Shown: positions 42,716-52,776, counted from the first letter of the stretch. The stretch is 64,000 nt of DNA from Nitrosomonas sp. Nm132 (GCF_900100485.1 NZ_FNDH01000004.1:1-64000), one strand, 5' to 3'. Notes: generated by a model not told the origin, from the sequence alone. Numbers and translations: made by a program.

Positions 42716-44455
42716 ATGAAAGCAAAAAATACGCCTTATAACGAACTTGCAGAGATATTAATCAGTTTTAGGCGCGCATTTCGTACTGTTGGTGTTTTCA
42801 GTGCAGTCATTAATTTGCTGATGCTGATGCCAGCTTTATACATGCTGCAGCTCTATGACAGCGTATTGACAAGCCGCAACGAAATGACATTGTTGATGCT
42901 GACGTTGATCATGTTAGGCGCTTATGTATTCATGGGCGCTCTGGAGTATGTTCGCAGTTTTGTTTTGATACGGGTGGGTGCGCAGTTTGATCTGAAAATG
43001 AACAAGCGTGTGTATACCGCAGCTTTCGAGCAAAGTTTGCGACAAGGTAATAGTAATGCGGGCCAGGCTTTGCAAGATTTGACTAATCTACGCCAATTTC
43101 TGACGGGTAACGCCTTATTTGCTTTTTTTGATGCACCTTGGTTTCCGATCTATCTTCTGGTCATTTTTCTGTTTAATGTCTGGCTGGGTGTGTTTGCTTT
43201 GTTAGGCACGGTAGCCTTGGTGTTGCTTGCCTATATCAACGAAAAAGTATCACATAAACCGCTTGCTGAGGCCAATGCCATGGCAGTCGCCTCGACGACG
43301 CTGGCTACCAATAATTTGCGTAATGCTGAGGTGATCGAAGCAATGGGCATGCTGCCCAATTTGCAAGCGCGTTGGTACAAACTCCATGGTAAATTTCTGA
43401 ATTTACAGGCAGAGGCAAGCGAAAAATCAGGGGTGGTCAGCGCGCTTAGCAAAGCGACTTCGGTTGCATTGCAATCACTGATGCTGGGACTGGGTGCACT
43501 GCTGGTACTCGATGACAGTATTTCTCCTGGCATGATGATTGCGGGTTCAATTTTGCTGGGTAAGGCGATTGGTCCGGTACAGTTGCTAATCAGCGTCTGG
43601 CGGCAATTTGGAAATACTCGCAGCGCCTATGAGCGGCTGACAAAATTACTCGAAGAGAATCCTGACCGTCAGCCTGGCATGGCCTTGCCCAAACCGAAGG
43701 GCATCGTGTCGGTTGAAAATGTCATAGCAGCCCCGCCCGGCTCAAAAGTACCCGTTATCAAGGGATTGACATTTGCTCTTGCGGCCGGAGAAGTATTGGG
43801 TGTCATTGGGCCAAGCGGCTCAGGCAAATCTACGCTTGCGCGCTTGCTGGTTGGGGTATGGCCTGCTACCGCGGGGAAGGTGCGGCTCGATGGCGCAGAT
43901 GTATACCAGTGGAATAAGGATGAGCTGGGGCCCCACATTGGTTATTTGCCTCAGGATATCGAGTTGTTTGCTGGCACCATTAGTGAAAATATCGCGCGTT
44001 TTGGTGAGATCGACTCTGAAAAGGTGATTCTGGCAACTAAGCGAGCAGGGGTTCATGAAATGATTCTGAGCATGCCTAAAGGCTATGATACGTTGCTGGG
44101 AGATGGCGGCGGCGGCCTTTCCGGTGGACAGAAGCAGCGTATTGGTCTGGCGCGCGCTTTGTATGGAGATCCCTCACTGATTGTGCTCGATGAGCCCAAT
44201 TCCAATCTCGATGATGTGGGTGAGCAAGCTTTATTGGCGGCAATTATTGATTTGCGCAAGCGGGGTAAAACGATCGTAGTGATCACCCATCGCACCAGTA
44301 TTATTGCTGGGACCAACAAGCTGCTGTTATTGCGCGAAGGTGTGCTTCAGATGTTTGGGCCAACTAATCAAGTTCTGGCTGAATTAGGTAAACAACAGCA
44401 GCAGGCGCAACAAGCGCAATTAGCACAACGGCAGGCTAAGGAACAGACTGCTTGA
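42716..44455 (+). CDS. Type I secretion ABC transporter (PrtD/AprD-like)
   Basis: Inner-membrane ATPase/permease of a type I secretion system, 579 residues. The membrane domain (about 20-300) has helix pairs such as INLLMLMPALYMLQLYDSVLTSRN, typical of the PrtD group. No N-terminal C39 peptidase or inactive C39-like domain is present. The nucleotide-binding domain (about 330-555) has Walker A GPSGSGKST, signature LSGGQKQR and Walker B LIVLDEPNSNLDD. A Gln/Ala-rich tail ends the protein. It begins a three-gene set with an HlyD-type adaptor and a TolC-type channel. Confidence 0.93.
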   Translation: MKAKNTPYNELAEILISFRRAFRTVGVFSAVINLLMLMPALYMLQLYDSVLTSRNEMTLLMLTLIMLGAYVFMGALEYVRSFVLIRVGAQFDLKMNKRVYTAAFEQSLRQGNSNAGQALQDLTNLRQFLTGNALFAFFDAPWFPIYLLVIFLFNVWLGVFALLGTVALVLLAYINEKVSHKPLAEANAMAVASTTLATNNLRNAEVIEAMGMLPNLQARWYKLHGKFLNLQAEASEKSGVVSALSKATSVALQSLMLGLGALLVLDDSISPGMMIAGSILLGKAIGPVQLLISVWRQFGNTRSAYERLTKLLEENPDRQPGMALPKPKGIVSVENVIAAPPGSKVPVIKGLTFALAAGEVLGVIGPSGSGKSTLARLLVGVWPATAGKVRLDGADVYQWNKDELGPHIGYLPQDIELFAGTISENIARFGEIDSEKVILATKRAGVHEMILSMPKGYDTLLGDGGGGLSGGQKQRIGLARALYGDPSLIVLDEPNSNLDDVGEQALLAAIIDLRKRGKTIVVITHRTSIIAGTNKLLLLREGVLQMFGPTNQVLAELGKQQQQAQQAQLAQRQAKEQTA

Positions 44456-44599
44456 TCAGCAGTGAATCCATGCGCAAAGAGGCAGGTTCCGGTTTGGCAT
44501 CATTCACATGACTGGCAAACAGAGAGGTGTATAAAGCCGCCACGTATATGTTTAATGATTTCTTAAGTACGTAACCGTGCAGGGATAGAATAGAAATAT

Positions 44600-45952
44600 A
44601 TGAAGCTCATAAGTCAAAAAGATTCGACAGCGACTGAGGCTGCGGTCATAGATGCCGTAAGTCCGGTCCAGACGGATGAAACAACCCATGCTCGTTTCGG
44701 CTGGTGGATCGTTCTGGTTGGTGTCGGTGGCTTTTTGCTATGGGCAACCTTGGCACCGTTAGACAAGGGGGTGCCGCTATCCGGATCGGTGATGGTGGCG
44801 ACTAATCGTAAAGCAGTGCAACATCAAACGGGCGGCATTGTGGATGATATTCTGGTGAAGGAAGGGGATAGGGTCAAGGCCGGTCAGGTGCTCGTGAAGA
44901 TGAATGATATTCAGGTTAAGGCACTGGCAGAAGTAACGCGCGGTCAGCTCATTACTGCCAGAGCTGTCGAAGCGAGGTTGATTGCCGAGCGGGATAATAA
45001 ACCTGACATTGATTTCCCCCCTTTTCTGCTTTCTTCAGTAGATGATTCCCGCGCTATCGGTAGTGTCGCGTTGCAGAAACAATTGTTCATTTCACGGAAC
45101 GCGGTGCTGAAACATGAATTAGCCGCGGTGGATGAAAATATTGCAGGCCTGAGCGCTCAGTTGCGTGGCTTGGAATCTTCTCGCGGGAGTAAGGAGCAGC
45201 AACTGCAGTTTCTGAAAGAGCAGCTTGATAATATGCGGGAATTGGCACGAGAAGGCTATGTACCGCGAAATCGTGTGCTCGAGCTAGAGCGTACGCATGC
45301 CCAGTTAAATGGCGACATGTTTGCGGATACTGGCAATATCGGTCGTATCCAGCGGCAGATTTCAGAGCTTAATCTGCGCCGAATCCAGCGCCTGGAGGAG
45401 CATCAGAAAGAGGTCCGGCAACAATTGACGGATGTGCAGCGAGAGGCGGAAGCGCTTAATAGTCGACTATTGGCGCAGGATTTTGAATTGGCTAACGTTT
45501 TGGTAAAAGCGCCGGTTGATGGTATCGTGGTGGGGATAAATATCTTCACGCGCGGCGGAGTCATTGGACCAGGGTTTCGTATAATGGATATTGTTCCAAC
45601 AGAAGATTTACTGGTCATTGAAGGGCAAGTGCCGGTTCACCTTATTGACAAAGTACATGCGGGTCTTGACGTGGATTTCATATTTACAGCCTTTAATCAA
45701 AATAAAATCCCGCGCATATCCGGGTTTGTGACGCATGTGTCGGCGGATCGTTTGATCGATGAGCAAACGGGCATCCCTTATTACCAGTTGAAAGCCAAGG
45801 TAACACCGGAAGGCATGAAATCGCTTACTGAATTTCAAATACGCGCAGGAATGCCCGTGGAAATTTTTGTAAAAACCGGCGAACGTTCGCTGATGAATTA
45901 CCTGTTAAAACCCATTCTTGATCGAATTCATACCTCGCTTGTGGAAGATTAG
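44600..45952 (+). CDS. HlyD-family membrane fusion protein of type I secretion
   Basis: Periplasmic adaptor, 450 residues. One N-terminal membrane helix (about 33-52, WWIVLVGVGGFLLWATLAPL) is followed by the lipoyl-like half motif VQHQTGGIVDDILVKEGDRVKAGQVLVKM (about 73-100). A long coiled-coil hairpin follows (about 150-300). The C-terminal beta-barrel has VKAPVDGIVVGINIFTRGGVIGPG. It lies 144 bp after the ABC gene and 2 bp before the TolC-type gene. Confidence 0.92.
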   Translation: MKLISQKDSTATEAAVIDAVSPVQTDETTHARFGWWIVLVGVGGFLLWATLAPLDKGVPLSGSVMVATNRKAVQHQTGGIVDDILVKEGDRVKAGQVLVKMNDIQVKALAEVTRGQLITARAVEARLIAERDNKPDIDFPPFLLSSVDDSRAIGSVALQKQLFISRNAVLKHELAAVDENIAGLSAQLRGLESSRGSKEQQLQFLKEQLDNMRELAREGYVPRNRVLELERTHAQLNGDMFADTGNIGRIQRQISELNLRRIQRLEEHQKEVRQQLTDVQREAEALNSRLLAQDFELANVLVKAPVDGIVVGINIFTRGGVIGPGFRIMDIVPTEDLLVIEGQVPVHLIDKVHAGLDVDFIFTAFNQNKIPRISGFVTHVSADRLIDEQTGIPYYQLKAKVTPEGMKSLTEFQIRAGMPVEIFVKTGERSLMNYLLKPILDRIHTSLVED

Positions 45953-45954
45953 CC

Positions 45955-47310
45955 GTGTCACTGCGCTTGTTTAAGCCATCCCTGTTATCCGTATGCGCTG
46001 TTACCTTGCTGTGGCAGGCGGGGGGCATTCAGGCAATAGGCTTATTAGAGGCTTATGAAGCCGCATTGAGGAATGACCCGACATTTCGCTCGGCTATTCA
46101 TGAAAATGAAGCGGGTCAGCAAGCGATTGCGCTTGGCCGGGCGGGCCTGTTGCCAACCTTATCCGTTACTCATATGCAGGGGATGAGTCGGGGTACACAA
46201 AAGATTGATGATAACAATCGGCTTACTCCCGATAAATCAGATCTCGATTTCAATAGCCAAGTGACGACCCTTACATTGCGGCAACCGCTTTTGAATATGG
46301 AAGCAGCGGCTGCTTATAATCAAGGCTATGCACGGGCTAATTCCAGCCAAGCCAAATTTATGGGCCAAAGCTATGAGCTTGTCGTGCGATTGGTGGAGGC
46401 CTATGCGAAAACGCTGCTTGCTCAAGATCGCCTGAGCCTGGCAAAAGCACAGAATAATGCGTTAGAAGAATTAAAACGGGTCAATGAAAACATGCTGAAG
46501 CGAGGCGAAGGTACTCAGACGGATGTGCTTGAGACACAATCCAGGCATGCTTTGTCAGAAGCTCAAGTGATTGAGACGCAAGATGAACTGGATGTTGCCC
46601 GCTTAGCCTTAGAAAAAATAGTAGGGCATGAGGTGGCGCAGCTTGATTCATTATCCAGCTCTTTTAAAGCACAACCGATTCATCCACCTGATTTTGAGAG
46701 TTGGCGAGAGATGGCGCTTGAACGCAATGCTGAACTGGTGACCCAGCGGCATATCGTGACATCCAGTCAACTTGATGTGAAAAAAAGTCGCGCGGGTCAT
46801 ACCCCTCGCGTTGATTTGGTCGCAAGCCTGAACAAACAGAATTCTGCATCTTTTATTGTGCCAAATCGTGATGCAACTTTTGCCAGCGTTGGTGTAGAAG
46901 TCAGCTTGCCCTTATATGCAGGCGGGAGAGTCGTTGCCACCACCCATCAGGCGCAAGCGAATCATGCACGTGCCCAAGCTGATTTGGATGCAATGAGTGA
47001 TAAAGTTCTTGTGGAATTGCGCAGACAATATCAGCTATTGCAAAGCAGCATTAAACGAATAGAGTCACTGGAACTAGCGGTCGACTCAGCGTTTTTGCTG
47101 GTGCAAGCCACCAAGAAAAGCATTCAGGGAGGCATACGTATCAATCTTGATTTGCTGGACGCGCAAAGCCAGCTTTTTTCCGCACAGGTTGATCTGGCGG
47201 AAGCCCGGTATAATTATCTGCTTGCCTATCTACGATTACGGTTAGTGGCGGGCACGCTGATTCTTGATGACCTAGAAAAGGTTGCCACCTATTTCGTTGC
47301 AAAAAATTAA
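45955..47310 (+). CDS. TolC-family outer-membrane channel of type I secretion
   Basis: Outer-membrane export duct, 451 residues, GTG start at 45955 two bases after the HlyD-type stop. The signal peptide (about 1-24, ending GGIQA-IGL) is followed by LLEAYEAALRNDPTFRSA. Two TolC half repeats are seen (ANSSQAKFMGQSYELVVRLVEAYAKTLLAQDRL; VGVEVSLPLYAGGRVVATTHQAQANH). It completes a PrtD-PrtE-PrtF-like set. No RTX-type or other recognisable secreted substrate gene is adjacent. Confidence 0.92.
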   Translation: MSLRLFKPSLLSVCAVTLLWQAGGIQAIGLLEAYEAALRNDPTFRSAIHENEAGQQAIALGRAGLLPTLSVTHMQGMSRGTQKIDDNNRLTPDKSDLDFNSQVTTLTLRQPLLNMEAAAAYNQGYARANSSQAKFMGQSYELVVRLVEAYAKTLLAQDRLSLAKAQNNALEELKRVNENMLKRGEGTQTDVLETQSRHALSEAQVIETQDELDVARLALEKIVGHEVAQLDSLSSSFKAQPIHPPDFESWREMALERNAELVTQRHIVTSSQLDVKKSRAGHTPRVDLVASLNKQNSASFIVPNRDATFASVGVEVSLPLYAGGRVVATTHQAQANHARAQADLDAMSDKVLVELRRQYQLLQSSIKRIESLELAVDSAFLLVQATKKSIQGGIRINLDLLDAQSQLFSAQVDLAEARYNYLLAYLRLRLVAGTLILDDLEKVATYFVAKN

Positions 47311-47358
47311 TCATCCTAGCCTTGTCAGCTTGACTCGCAGTTTGGAATGCATTGTTTA

Positions 47359-47826
47359 TCAAGCGTTGCTCATTGCAAGCAGCGCAACTTCGTAGCTGAT
47401 CAGCGTGATGTAGCCAGACAATATTAGATAGAGCAAATGCCTGACTTGGAGTTTTGCAATCAGTTCGACATTATGGTGAATAACGAGGAAAATCAGTGCC
47501 AGCGAAGAAAGCGCTAATTTGAAATGAACAAACTTTTCTGTGCTATCTTCAATCAAGCTTGCCATGAAGCTGTTAAGCTCTACCCCTCCCCTGGCTAGAA
47601 TATTAAGCGTCAATAAGGCATCCATTGCGCTGAACAGAACGATTGCAATCGTGCATAGCATGAGATGGTTTGCATAAACATCAACATATGCGGGCCCTGT
47701 GCCCGAGCGTCGCTTGTGAATACGCCTTCCTTTCTTGATTCCCAATTGATAAGGGCAGAAAAAAGGTATGGCTGATCGACGATCCTGAGATCGCTGCTCA
47801 ATGGTGGTACTCATATTAGTCATCAT
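47359..47826 (-). CDS. DUF5658-like small membrane protein
   Basis: 155 residues with a polar N terminus (1-50) and three hydrophobic helices (about 58-80, 105-122 and 130-150). The pattern LFSAMDALLTLNILARGGVELNSFMA resembles DUF5658, a family of small membrane proteins without known function. ATG 47826 has AGGAG 6 nt upstream. It is convergent with the TolC-type gene and isolated from the rpmH block. Confidence 0.65.
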   Translation of the reverse strand: MMTNMSTTIEQRSQDRRSAIPFFCPYQLGIKKGRRIHKRRSGTGPAYVDVYANHLMLCTIAIVLFSAMDALLTLNILARGGVELNSFMASLIEDSTEKFVHFKLALSSLALIFLVIHHNVELIAKLQVRHLLYLILSGYITLISYEVALLAMSNA

Positions 47827-48223
47827 GGGTGCTCCTAAAAAATGAACGCAAAACGATGCTCATTGCCATCAATGATTAAAACTGTAGCAAAATGATTTCG
47901 AGTCGTGATTATTTGTTTAAGATTTAGTGAGTTCAAGTGTACTGGTGTACAGGTATTGCAATGAATTGAGGGCTTCTGCCAGGAAAGCGCTGATTAATTG
48001 CCTACACAAGCAAATTTCTGTATTGATGCTCAGGAATTCGCCTATCTGTCTGATAGGTGACAACGCCGAAATTCGCAAAGCTCGTGTTCTCGTTAATGAG
48101 CGCTTCCTCAGTCCTATCTTGCCTGTACTGTGAAAATAAGGTTGACATCAATGCCCATAACAGGTTGTAATACGCGGTTCTATTGGGTGAGTATTATCAA
48201 TTAATTAAATTTATATATAAAAA
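47827..48223. other. 397-bp gap carrying the rpmH promoter region
   Basis: An AT-rich region between divergent DUF5658-like and rpmH genes. A short hairpin CCTATC-TGTCT-GATAGG is near 48042-48058. A plus-strand frame at 47927-48133 lacks any recognisable motif and is not called. The TTAATTAAATTTATATATAA stretch just before rpmH could include its promoter, or an origin-type AT-rich segment. Confidence 0.45.
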
Positions 48224-48358
48224 ATGAAACGCACATACCAACCATCTGTTATTCGCAGGAAACGTACACACGGCTTCCTTGTACGCATGAGAACCCGCGG
48301 TGGCGCAGCAGTCATTCGCGCGCGTAGGGCCAAAGGCCGGACGCGTTTGGGTGTCTAG
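48224..48358 (+). CDS. rpmH: 50S ribosomal protein L34
   Basis: A 44-codon gene encoding [20 protein letters not shown], then [20 protein letters not shown] and RLGV, an almost invariant L34 sequence. It heads the rpmH-rnpA-yidD-yidC-mnmE block and is the proximal housekeeping gene on the other side of the origin from dnaA, but displaced from it by about 19.7 kb. Confidence 0.97.
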   Translation: MKRTYQPSVIRRKRTHGFLVRMRTRGGAAVIRARRAKGRTRLGV

Positions 48359-48404
48359 AAGATGGCTAAGTAACATAAAACAAGCGCCACCATCGAATGG
48401 TTAG

Positions 48405-48764
48405 GTGAGGAATTATTCACTATCTAAGAAACATCGGTTGCATAAAGCGACGGAGTTTCAGTCTATTATTCGTTTTAGGTGCACGGTGAGTGGTGATTTT
48501 CTCCAGTTCTATGTAAAACCGAGTAGTTTAGATTATCCCCGACTGGGGTTGATCGTTGCAAAAAAGCTGGAGCGACATGCAGTAAGGCGAAATCGATTGA
48601 AACGTTTGTTGAGAGAAGTATTTCGTATGCATCAGCAAGAACTGGATAAAATGGACTGTGTTTTTCGGCTACAGCGCTCATTAACTCAGATTGATTCCGT
48701 TCGTATTAGGCGGGAGGCCGAGATGCTGATACTTAGACTTAGGATGAAACAATGTCGCGATTGA
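48405..48764 (+). CDS. rnpA: Ribonuclease P protein component
   Basis: This is the protein subunit of RNase P, which matures tRNA 5' ends. 119 residues from GTG 48405 ([21 protein letters not shown]). It contains the RNR signature in [23 protein letters not shown]. It starts 46 bp after rpmH and overlaps yidD by 13 bp. Confidence 0.94.
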   Translation: MRNYSLSKKHRLHKATEFQSIIRFRCTVSGDFLQFYVKPSSLDYPRLGLIVAKKLERHAVRRNRLKRLLREVFRMHQQELDKMDCVFRLQRSLTQIDSVRIRREAEMLILRLRMKQCRD

Positions 48765-48961
48765 TGATAGGTCTTATCAAGCTATATCAATACTGCATTA
48801 GTCCTTTTTTTCCACCCTCCTGTCGTTTTAGCCCAACTTGCTCAAGTTATGCAAGAGAGGCACTGATAAAATATGGGTTTATCAAAGGAACGATATTGAG
48901 CATAGGCCGTATTTTACGTTGTCATCCGTGGAATCGGGGTGGATACGACCCTGTCCCCTAA
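48752..48961 (+). CDS. yidD: Membrane protein insertion efficiency factor YidD
   Basis: 69 residues, [20 protein letters not shown] followed by [18 protein letters not shown] and [14 protein letters not shown], with the conserved cysteines ([19 protein letters not shown]). YidD is a small amphipathic protein that assists YidC-dependent insertion. It overlaps rnpA and precedes yidC by 50 bp. Confidence 0.95.
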   Translation: MSRLMIGLIKLYQYCISPFFPPSCRFSPTCSSYAREALIKYGFIKGTILSIGRILRCHPWNRGGYDPVP

Positions 48962-49011
48962 AGACCTTTTTTAAACAAGATTATCGCTATAACTCGTTTG
49001 GCCGGATCAAG

Positions 49012-50742
49012 ATGGAAACAAAAAAAATTGTACTGATCATCATTTTTAGCACATCGCTGTTATTTCTTTGGAATTCCTGGATAAATGAGCGGGAGAAACT
49101 AGACAAATCGGCTGCTGACTCACCGGTCAGCACAGAAAATGTACCGTCTCAGCAGAGTCGTGATGCGCTCCCTGTTCCGGGCGATGCGCTGATTTCTTCA
49201 CAGTCAGATAACGCTCAGGTGCCCGGGATAGAAGAGGCACCATCAATGGTAACGCCACGTTTGCTGGCAACAGGCGAGCAAGTTAAAGTTGTTACTGATA
49301 TGGTGGTAGCCGAGATTGATACCGTAGGCGGAGATCTGCGTCGCCTTGAATTACTCCACCATCCATCCAGTGAAAGTAAAAATATCCCTTATGCATTATT
49401 GCAAAGCCAGGCTTCTCACATTAGCGTAGCGCAATCCGGGTTGATTGGAGATGGATTTCCTAACCATAAAACAGAATACAAGCTAGATTCGGATACGCAT
49501 AGTTATAACTTGGCGGCTGGCCAGGACAAAGTTGTGGTTCGTCTTGTCGCTCCGGAAGTAAACGGCGTACAGGTTGCTAAAATCTATACTTTCCATCGTG
49601 GAAGCTACGTCATCGATGTTCAATTTGAGGTAAAAAATCTTGGAGAAGCAACCGTTCGACCGTTTGCTTATTTCCAGATATTGCGCGATAACGTTGCGCC
49701 TGCTGGCGCAACCATGATGATTCCTACTTACCTAGGTGCTGCCATTTATACCGAGGAAGGGAAGTTTCAGAAAATACAGTTTTCTGATCTGGACAAAAAT
49801 AAAACAGATTATCCACAAAATGCAGATAACGGCTGGATAGCCATGCTGGAGCATTATTTTGTTTCAGCCTGGCTTCCCGAGCAGAAAACACCCCGGGAGT
49901 ATTTTACAAAACGGATAAATGAGAATCTGTATGCTGCGGGTGTGATCGCTCCGGTTGGCTCAATTGCGCCGGGTCAAACAGCGGGTGTGACGATGCCGCT
50001 CTATGAAGGACCACAGGAGCAGGATAAGCTTGCAGCGTTAGCGCCAGGTCTCGAGCTTACAGTCGATTATGGATGGCTTACGGTGATTGCGGTGCCATTA
50101 TTTTGGCTGCTCTCGTTTTATCACGAGTGGGTTGGTAATTGGGGTATCGCCATCATTCTTCTCACGATGACGGTCAAGATTTTATTTTTCCCGTTGTCAG
50201 CAGCAGGTTATCGATCCATGGCAAGACTGCGCTTGGTGACGCCTAAGCTACAACGTATACAGGAACAGTACAAAGGCGATCGCCAACAGATGCATCAAGC
50301 GATGATGCAGCTTTACAAAGATGAAAAAATCAATCCGATGGGCGGGTGTCTTCCTATCCTGGTTCAAATCCCCGTGTTCATCGCGCTATTCTGGACATTG
50401 CTGGCTGCAGTTGAGTTACGTTATGCGCCGTTCGCAATGTGGATCACGGATTTGTCTTCTCCGGACCCTTACTACGTATTGCCTGTTCTCATGGGGATTT
50501 CAATGTTCATTCAACATAGATTGAATCCCAAACCGACTGATCCAATACAGGCAAAGGTCATGCAGGTTATGCCGCTCATGTTCAGTGCATTTTTCTTCTT
50601 CTTCCCAGCGGGTCTCGTATTGTATTCGTTGGTGAACAATGTGCTATCTATTTTGCAGCAGTGGCAAATAACACGGTTGTATGGACAACCTGCTGCGGAA
50701 ACAGTCAGCAAAAAGATAGTAAAAGAAAAAAGAAAATCTTAA
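49012..50742 (+). CDS. yidC: Membrane protein insertase YidC
   Basis: YidC inserts and folds inner-membrane proteins. ATG 49012 (METKKIVLIIIFSTSLLFLWNSW) is the family start; an upstream in-frame start at 48838 would run through yidD. The 576-residue protein has an N-terminal anchor helix (about 6-22) and the large periplasmic domain (about 60-335). The conserved membrane core includes NWGIAIILLTMTVKILFFPLS, MGGCLPILVQIPVFIALFW and FFFFFPAGLVLYSLVNNVLSILQQW. It belongs to the rpmH block. Confidence 0.97.
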   Translation: METKKIVLIIIFSTSLLFLWNSWINEREKLDKSAADSPVSTENVPSQQSRDALPVPGDALISSQSDNAQVPGIEEAPSMVTPRLLATGEQVKVVTDMVVAEIDTVGGDLRRLELLHHPSSESKNIPYALLQSQASHISVAQSGLIGDGFPNHKTEYKLDSDTHSYNLAAGQDKVVVRLVAPEVNGVQVAKIYTFHRGSYVIDVQFEVKNLGEATVRPFAYFQILRDNVAPAGATMMIPTYLGAAIYTEEGKFQKIQFSDLDKNKTDYPQNADNGWIAMLEHYFVSAWLPEQKTPREYFTKRINENLYAAGVIAPVGSIAPGQTAGVTMPLYEGPQEQDKLAALAPGLELTVDYGWLTVIAVPLFWLLSFYHEWVGNWGIAIILLTMTVKILFFPLSAAGYRSMARLRLVTPKLQRIQEQYKGDRQQMHQAMMQLYKDEKINPMGGCLPILVQIPVFIALFWTLLAAVELRYAPFAMWITDLSSPDPYYVLPVLMGISMFIQHRLNPKPTDPIQAKVMQVMPLMFSAFFFFFPAGLVLYSLVNNVLSILQQWQITRLYGQPAAETVSKKIVKEKRKS

Positions 50743-50758
50743 ATGTTGTTCTGTCTGG

Positions 50759-50798
50759 GTGAGCATCTTTTGATTCATAGATGCTCACTGATATTTTT
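50759..50798 (+). terminator. Intrinsic terminator after yidC
   Basis: GTGAGCATCT (50759-50768) and AGATGCTCAC (50779-50788) form a perfect 10-bp stem with a 10-nt loop. They are followed by TGATATTTTTAG. It lies 17 bp after the yidC stop. The T-run is short and starts a few bases after the stem, so termination may be partial. Confidence 0.6.
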
Positions 50799-50829
50799 AG
50801 AGAAGAAACCTCACTGTCACAAGCATTAA

Positions 50830-50852
50830 CCCGAATATTTCATAAATTCGCG
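50830..50852. repeat. Solo copy of the 23-bp end of the 63.5-kb inverted-repeat element
   Basis: CCCGAATATTTCATAAATTC plus GCG (50830-50852) is identical to 63466-63488, the left end of the MITE-like element at 63461-63632. No inverted partner is seen nearby, so this is a solo end or remnant between yidC and mnmE. Confidence 0.8.
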
Positions 50853-50920
50853 TTAAGTATTACGTTCTATCAATTCCTTTATTAAATAGTAAGGCTTAAA
50901 ACCTTACGCTCAAGAACCGT

Positions 50921-52276
50921 ATGCAAAGCAATGACATCATTGCTGCCATCGCCACTCCACCCGGACGAGGTGGCATTGGGATCGTCCGGATTTCCGGCAG
51001 AAATCTACAAACCATCGTTGAAGCCATTCTTGGCTCGATTCCTCCTCCGCGTAGTGCACATTTGAGTCATTTTCTTGATGAAAATGATCAATCAATCGAT
51101 CAAGGAATTGCCATTTACTACCCTTCCCCCCATTCTTACACTGGCGAAGATGTGCTGGAATTACAAGGTCATGGCGGTCCGGCGGTAATCAATCTATTAT
51201 TATCACGCTGCCTTCACCTAGGCGCCAGATTCGCCGAACCAGGCGAATTTACCCTGCGTGCCTTTCTCAACAATAAACTCGATTTGATACAGGCTGAAAG
51301 CGTGGCGGATCTGATCGATGCGAGTACAACAGGCGCAGCACGCTGCGCCATGCGCTCGTTGCAAGGGGAGTTTTCTGCAACGATTCAGGCGCTGGTACGT
51401 GCGTTGATCGATTTACGGATGCTGGTCGAAGCCACCTTGGATTTTCCAGAGGAAGAAATCGATTTCCTGGAATCGGCGCGTGCGGCAACCCAATTACAGG
51501 ATATCCGTAAAAAGCTGGAGCACGTCTTGCGTTCGTCTCGCCAAGGCAATCTGTTACAAGAAGGAGTGAACGTCGTGTTAGTAGGACAGCCTAATGTCGG
51601 TAAATCCAGCCTGATGAACCGATTGGCGGGTGATGATGTCGCCATTGTGACGGAAGTACCCGGGACGACACGCGATACCATACAGCAATTAATTCAGATC
51701 GAGGGTATCCCGCTGCACATTATTGATACCGCCGGCTTGAGAGAAACTACGGATATTGTTGAAAAAAGTGGTATTGCACGCACCCACGCAGCCATCAGGA
51801 AAGCAGATCTGGTATTGTTGCTAATCGACAGCCGTTATGGCCTGACCGATGCCGATCAGCAGGTACTGCAAAGCTTGCCGGCCGGGCTACCGCTACTTAC
51901 TGTTTCTAACAAAATTGATTTGGTGAGTGAAAGTGCCCGGATCGAGGAAGAACCAGGCAAGCCTATGGTTTATCTTTCTGCTAGAACAGGTGCTGGCTTA
52001 GCGCTACTGCGTGCAAAAATGCTCGAGATGATCGGTTGGCAGTCCAATATTGCAGGAGAAGGCATGTTTATGGCGCGGCAGCGACATCTGCAGGCGCTGA
52101 GCAAAGCCAGAACACACCTTGACAATGCAACCGCGTGGGTGGAAAGTGGTGGGCAATTGGAGTTATTGGCGGAGGAATTACGGCTTGCTCAACTTGCATT
52201 GTCCTCGATTACCGGAGAGTTCACCGCAGATGATTTACTAGGCGAGATTTTTTCCAGATTTTGCATCGGGAAATGA
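50921..52276 (+). CDS. mnmE: tRNA modification GTPase MnmE
   Basis: MnmE (TrmE), with MnmG, makes the 5-aminomethyl- or carboxymethylaminomethyl-uridine at wobble U34. 451 residues: N-terminal folate-binding domain (1-120, [20 protein letters not shown]), helical domain, and an inserted G domain with P-loop GQPNVGKSS (222-230), [12 protein letters not shown] and NKID. The C terminus is FCIGK, with the catalytic cysteine. It is the last gene of the rpmH block. Confidence 0.97.
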   Translation: MQSNDIIAAIATPPGRGGIGIVRISGRNLQTIVEAILGSIPPPRSAHLSHFLDENDQSIDQGIAIYYPSPHSYTGEDVLELQGHGGPAVINLLLSRCLHLGARFAEPGEFTLRAFLNNKLDLIQAESVADLIDASTTGAARCAMRSLQGEFSATIQALVRALIDLRMLVEATLDFPEEEIDFLESARAATQLQDIRKKLEHVLRSSRQGNLLQEGVNVVLVGQPNVGKSSLMNRLAGDDVAIVTEVPGTTRDTIQQLIQIEGIPLHIIDTAGLRETTDIVEKSGIARTHAAIRKADLVLLLIDSRYGLTDADQQVLQSLPAGLPLLTVSNKIDLVSESARIEEEPGKPMVYLSARTGAGLALLRAKMLEMIGWQSNIAGEGMFMARQRHLQALSKARTHLDNATAWVESGGQLELLAEELRLAQLALSSITGEFTADDLLGEIFSRFCIGK

Positions 52277-52449
52277 CAACATTGCCAATTTTTCGGCAAG
52301 ATAGCGCACCTACCCTATTGAGGCATCGGCTTTGGTTGCCTCACCGGCTAACATAAAGGGGACGTTCTGGATAAACGCGAGGAATGCAGGATCGTTACTA
52401 ATCAGCAAGAATAGCTGTTCGTAAGCTAACCTTTTCATTGGAGATCATC

Positions 52450-52776
52450 ATGTTACTCACAACAACCCCCAATATCGATGGCAAACGCATCACGAAATAC
52501 TGCGGTATCGTTGCTGGCGAAGCCGTGCTGGGCGCCAATGTGTTAAAGGATCTTTTTGCAGGAATCCGGGATTTTGTCGGCGGGCGTTCCGGAACCTACG
52601 AGAAAGAACTTCAGCGCGCGCGAGCTATAGCCCTGGAAGAACTACAGGAACGCGCCCGGGAGCTCGGTGCAAACGCAGTGATTGGCATCGATATCGATTA
52701 TGAAGTGCTCGGCAAGGAAAATGGCATGTTGATGGTTTCCGTTAGCGGGACTGCGGTTTTAGTTGAGAGCTTGTAA
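52450..52776 (+). CDS. YbjQ/UPF0145-family protein
   Basis: 108 residues from ATG 52450, chosen over a TTG at 52438 because GGAGAT lies 5-10 nt upstream. The sequence [20 protein letters not shown] and [21 protein letters not shown] is characteristic of the YbjQ (UPF0145) family, whose members assemble as pentamers and have been linked to metal binding without a settled function. It stands alone downstream of mnmE. Confidence 0.85.
   Translation: MLLTTTPNIDGKRITKYCGIVAGEAVLGANVLKDLFAGIRDFVGGRSGTYEKELQRARAIALEELQERARELGANAVIGIDIDYEVLGKENGMLMVSVSGTAVLVESL

Noticed and set aside
48838-49011. N-terminal extension of yidC
   Set aside because: It runs through the yidD gene in another frame; METKK at 49012 begins the standard YidC N-terminal anchor.
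52277-52437. Stem TGAGGCA...TGCCTCA (52319-52343) as mnmE terminator
   Set aside because: Only 7 bp with an 11-nt loop and no T-run; too weak to call.
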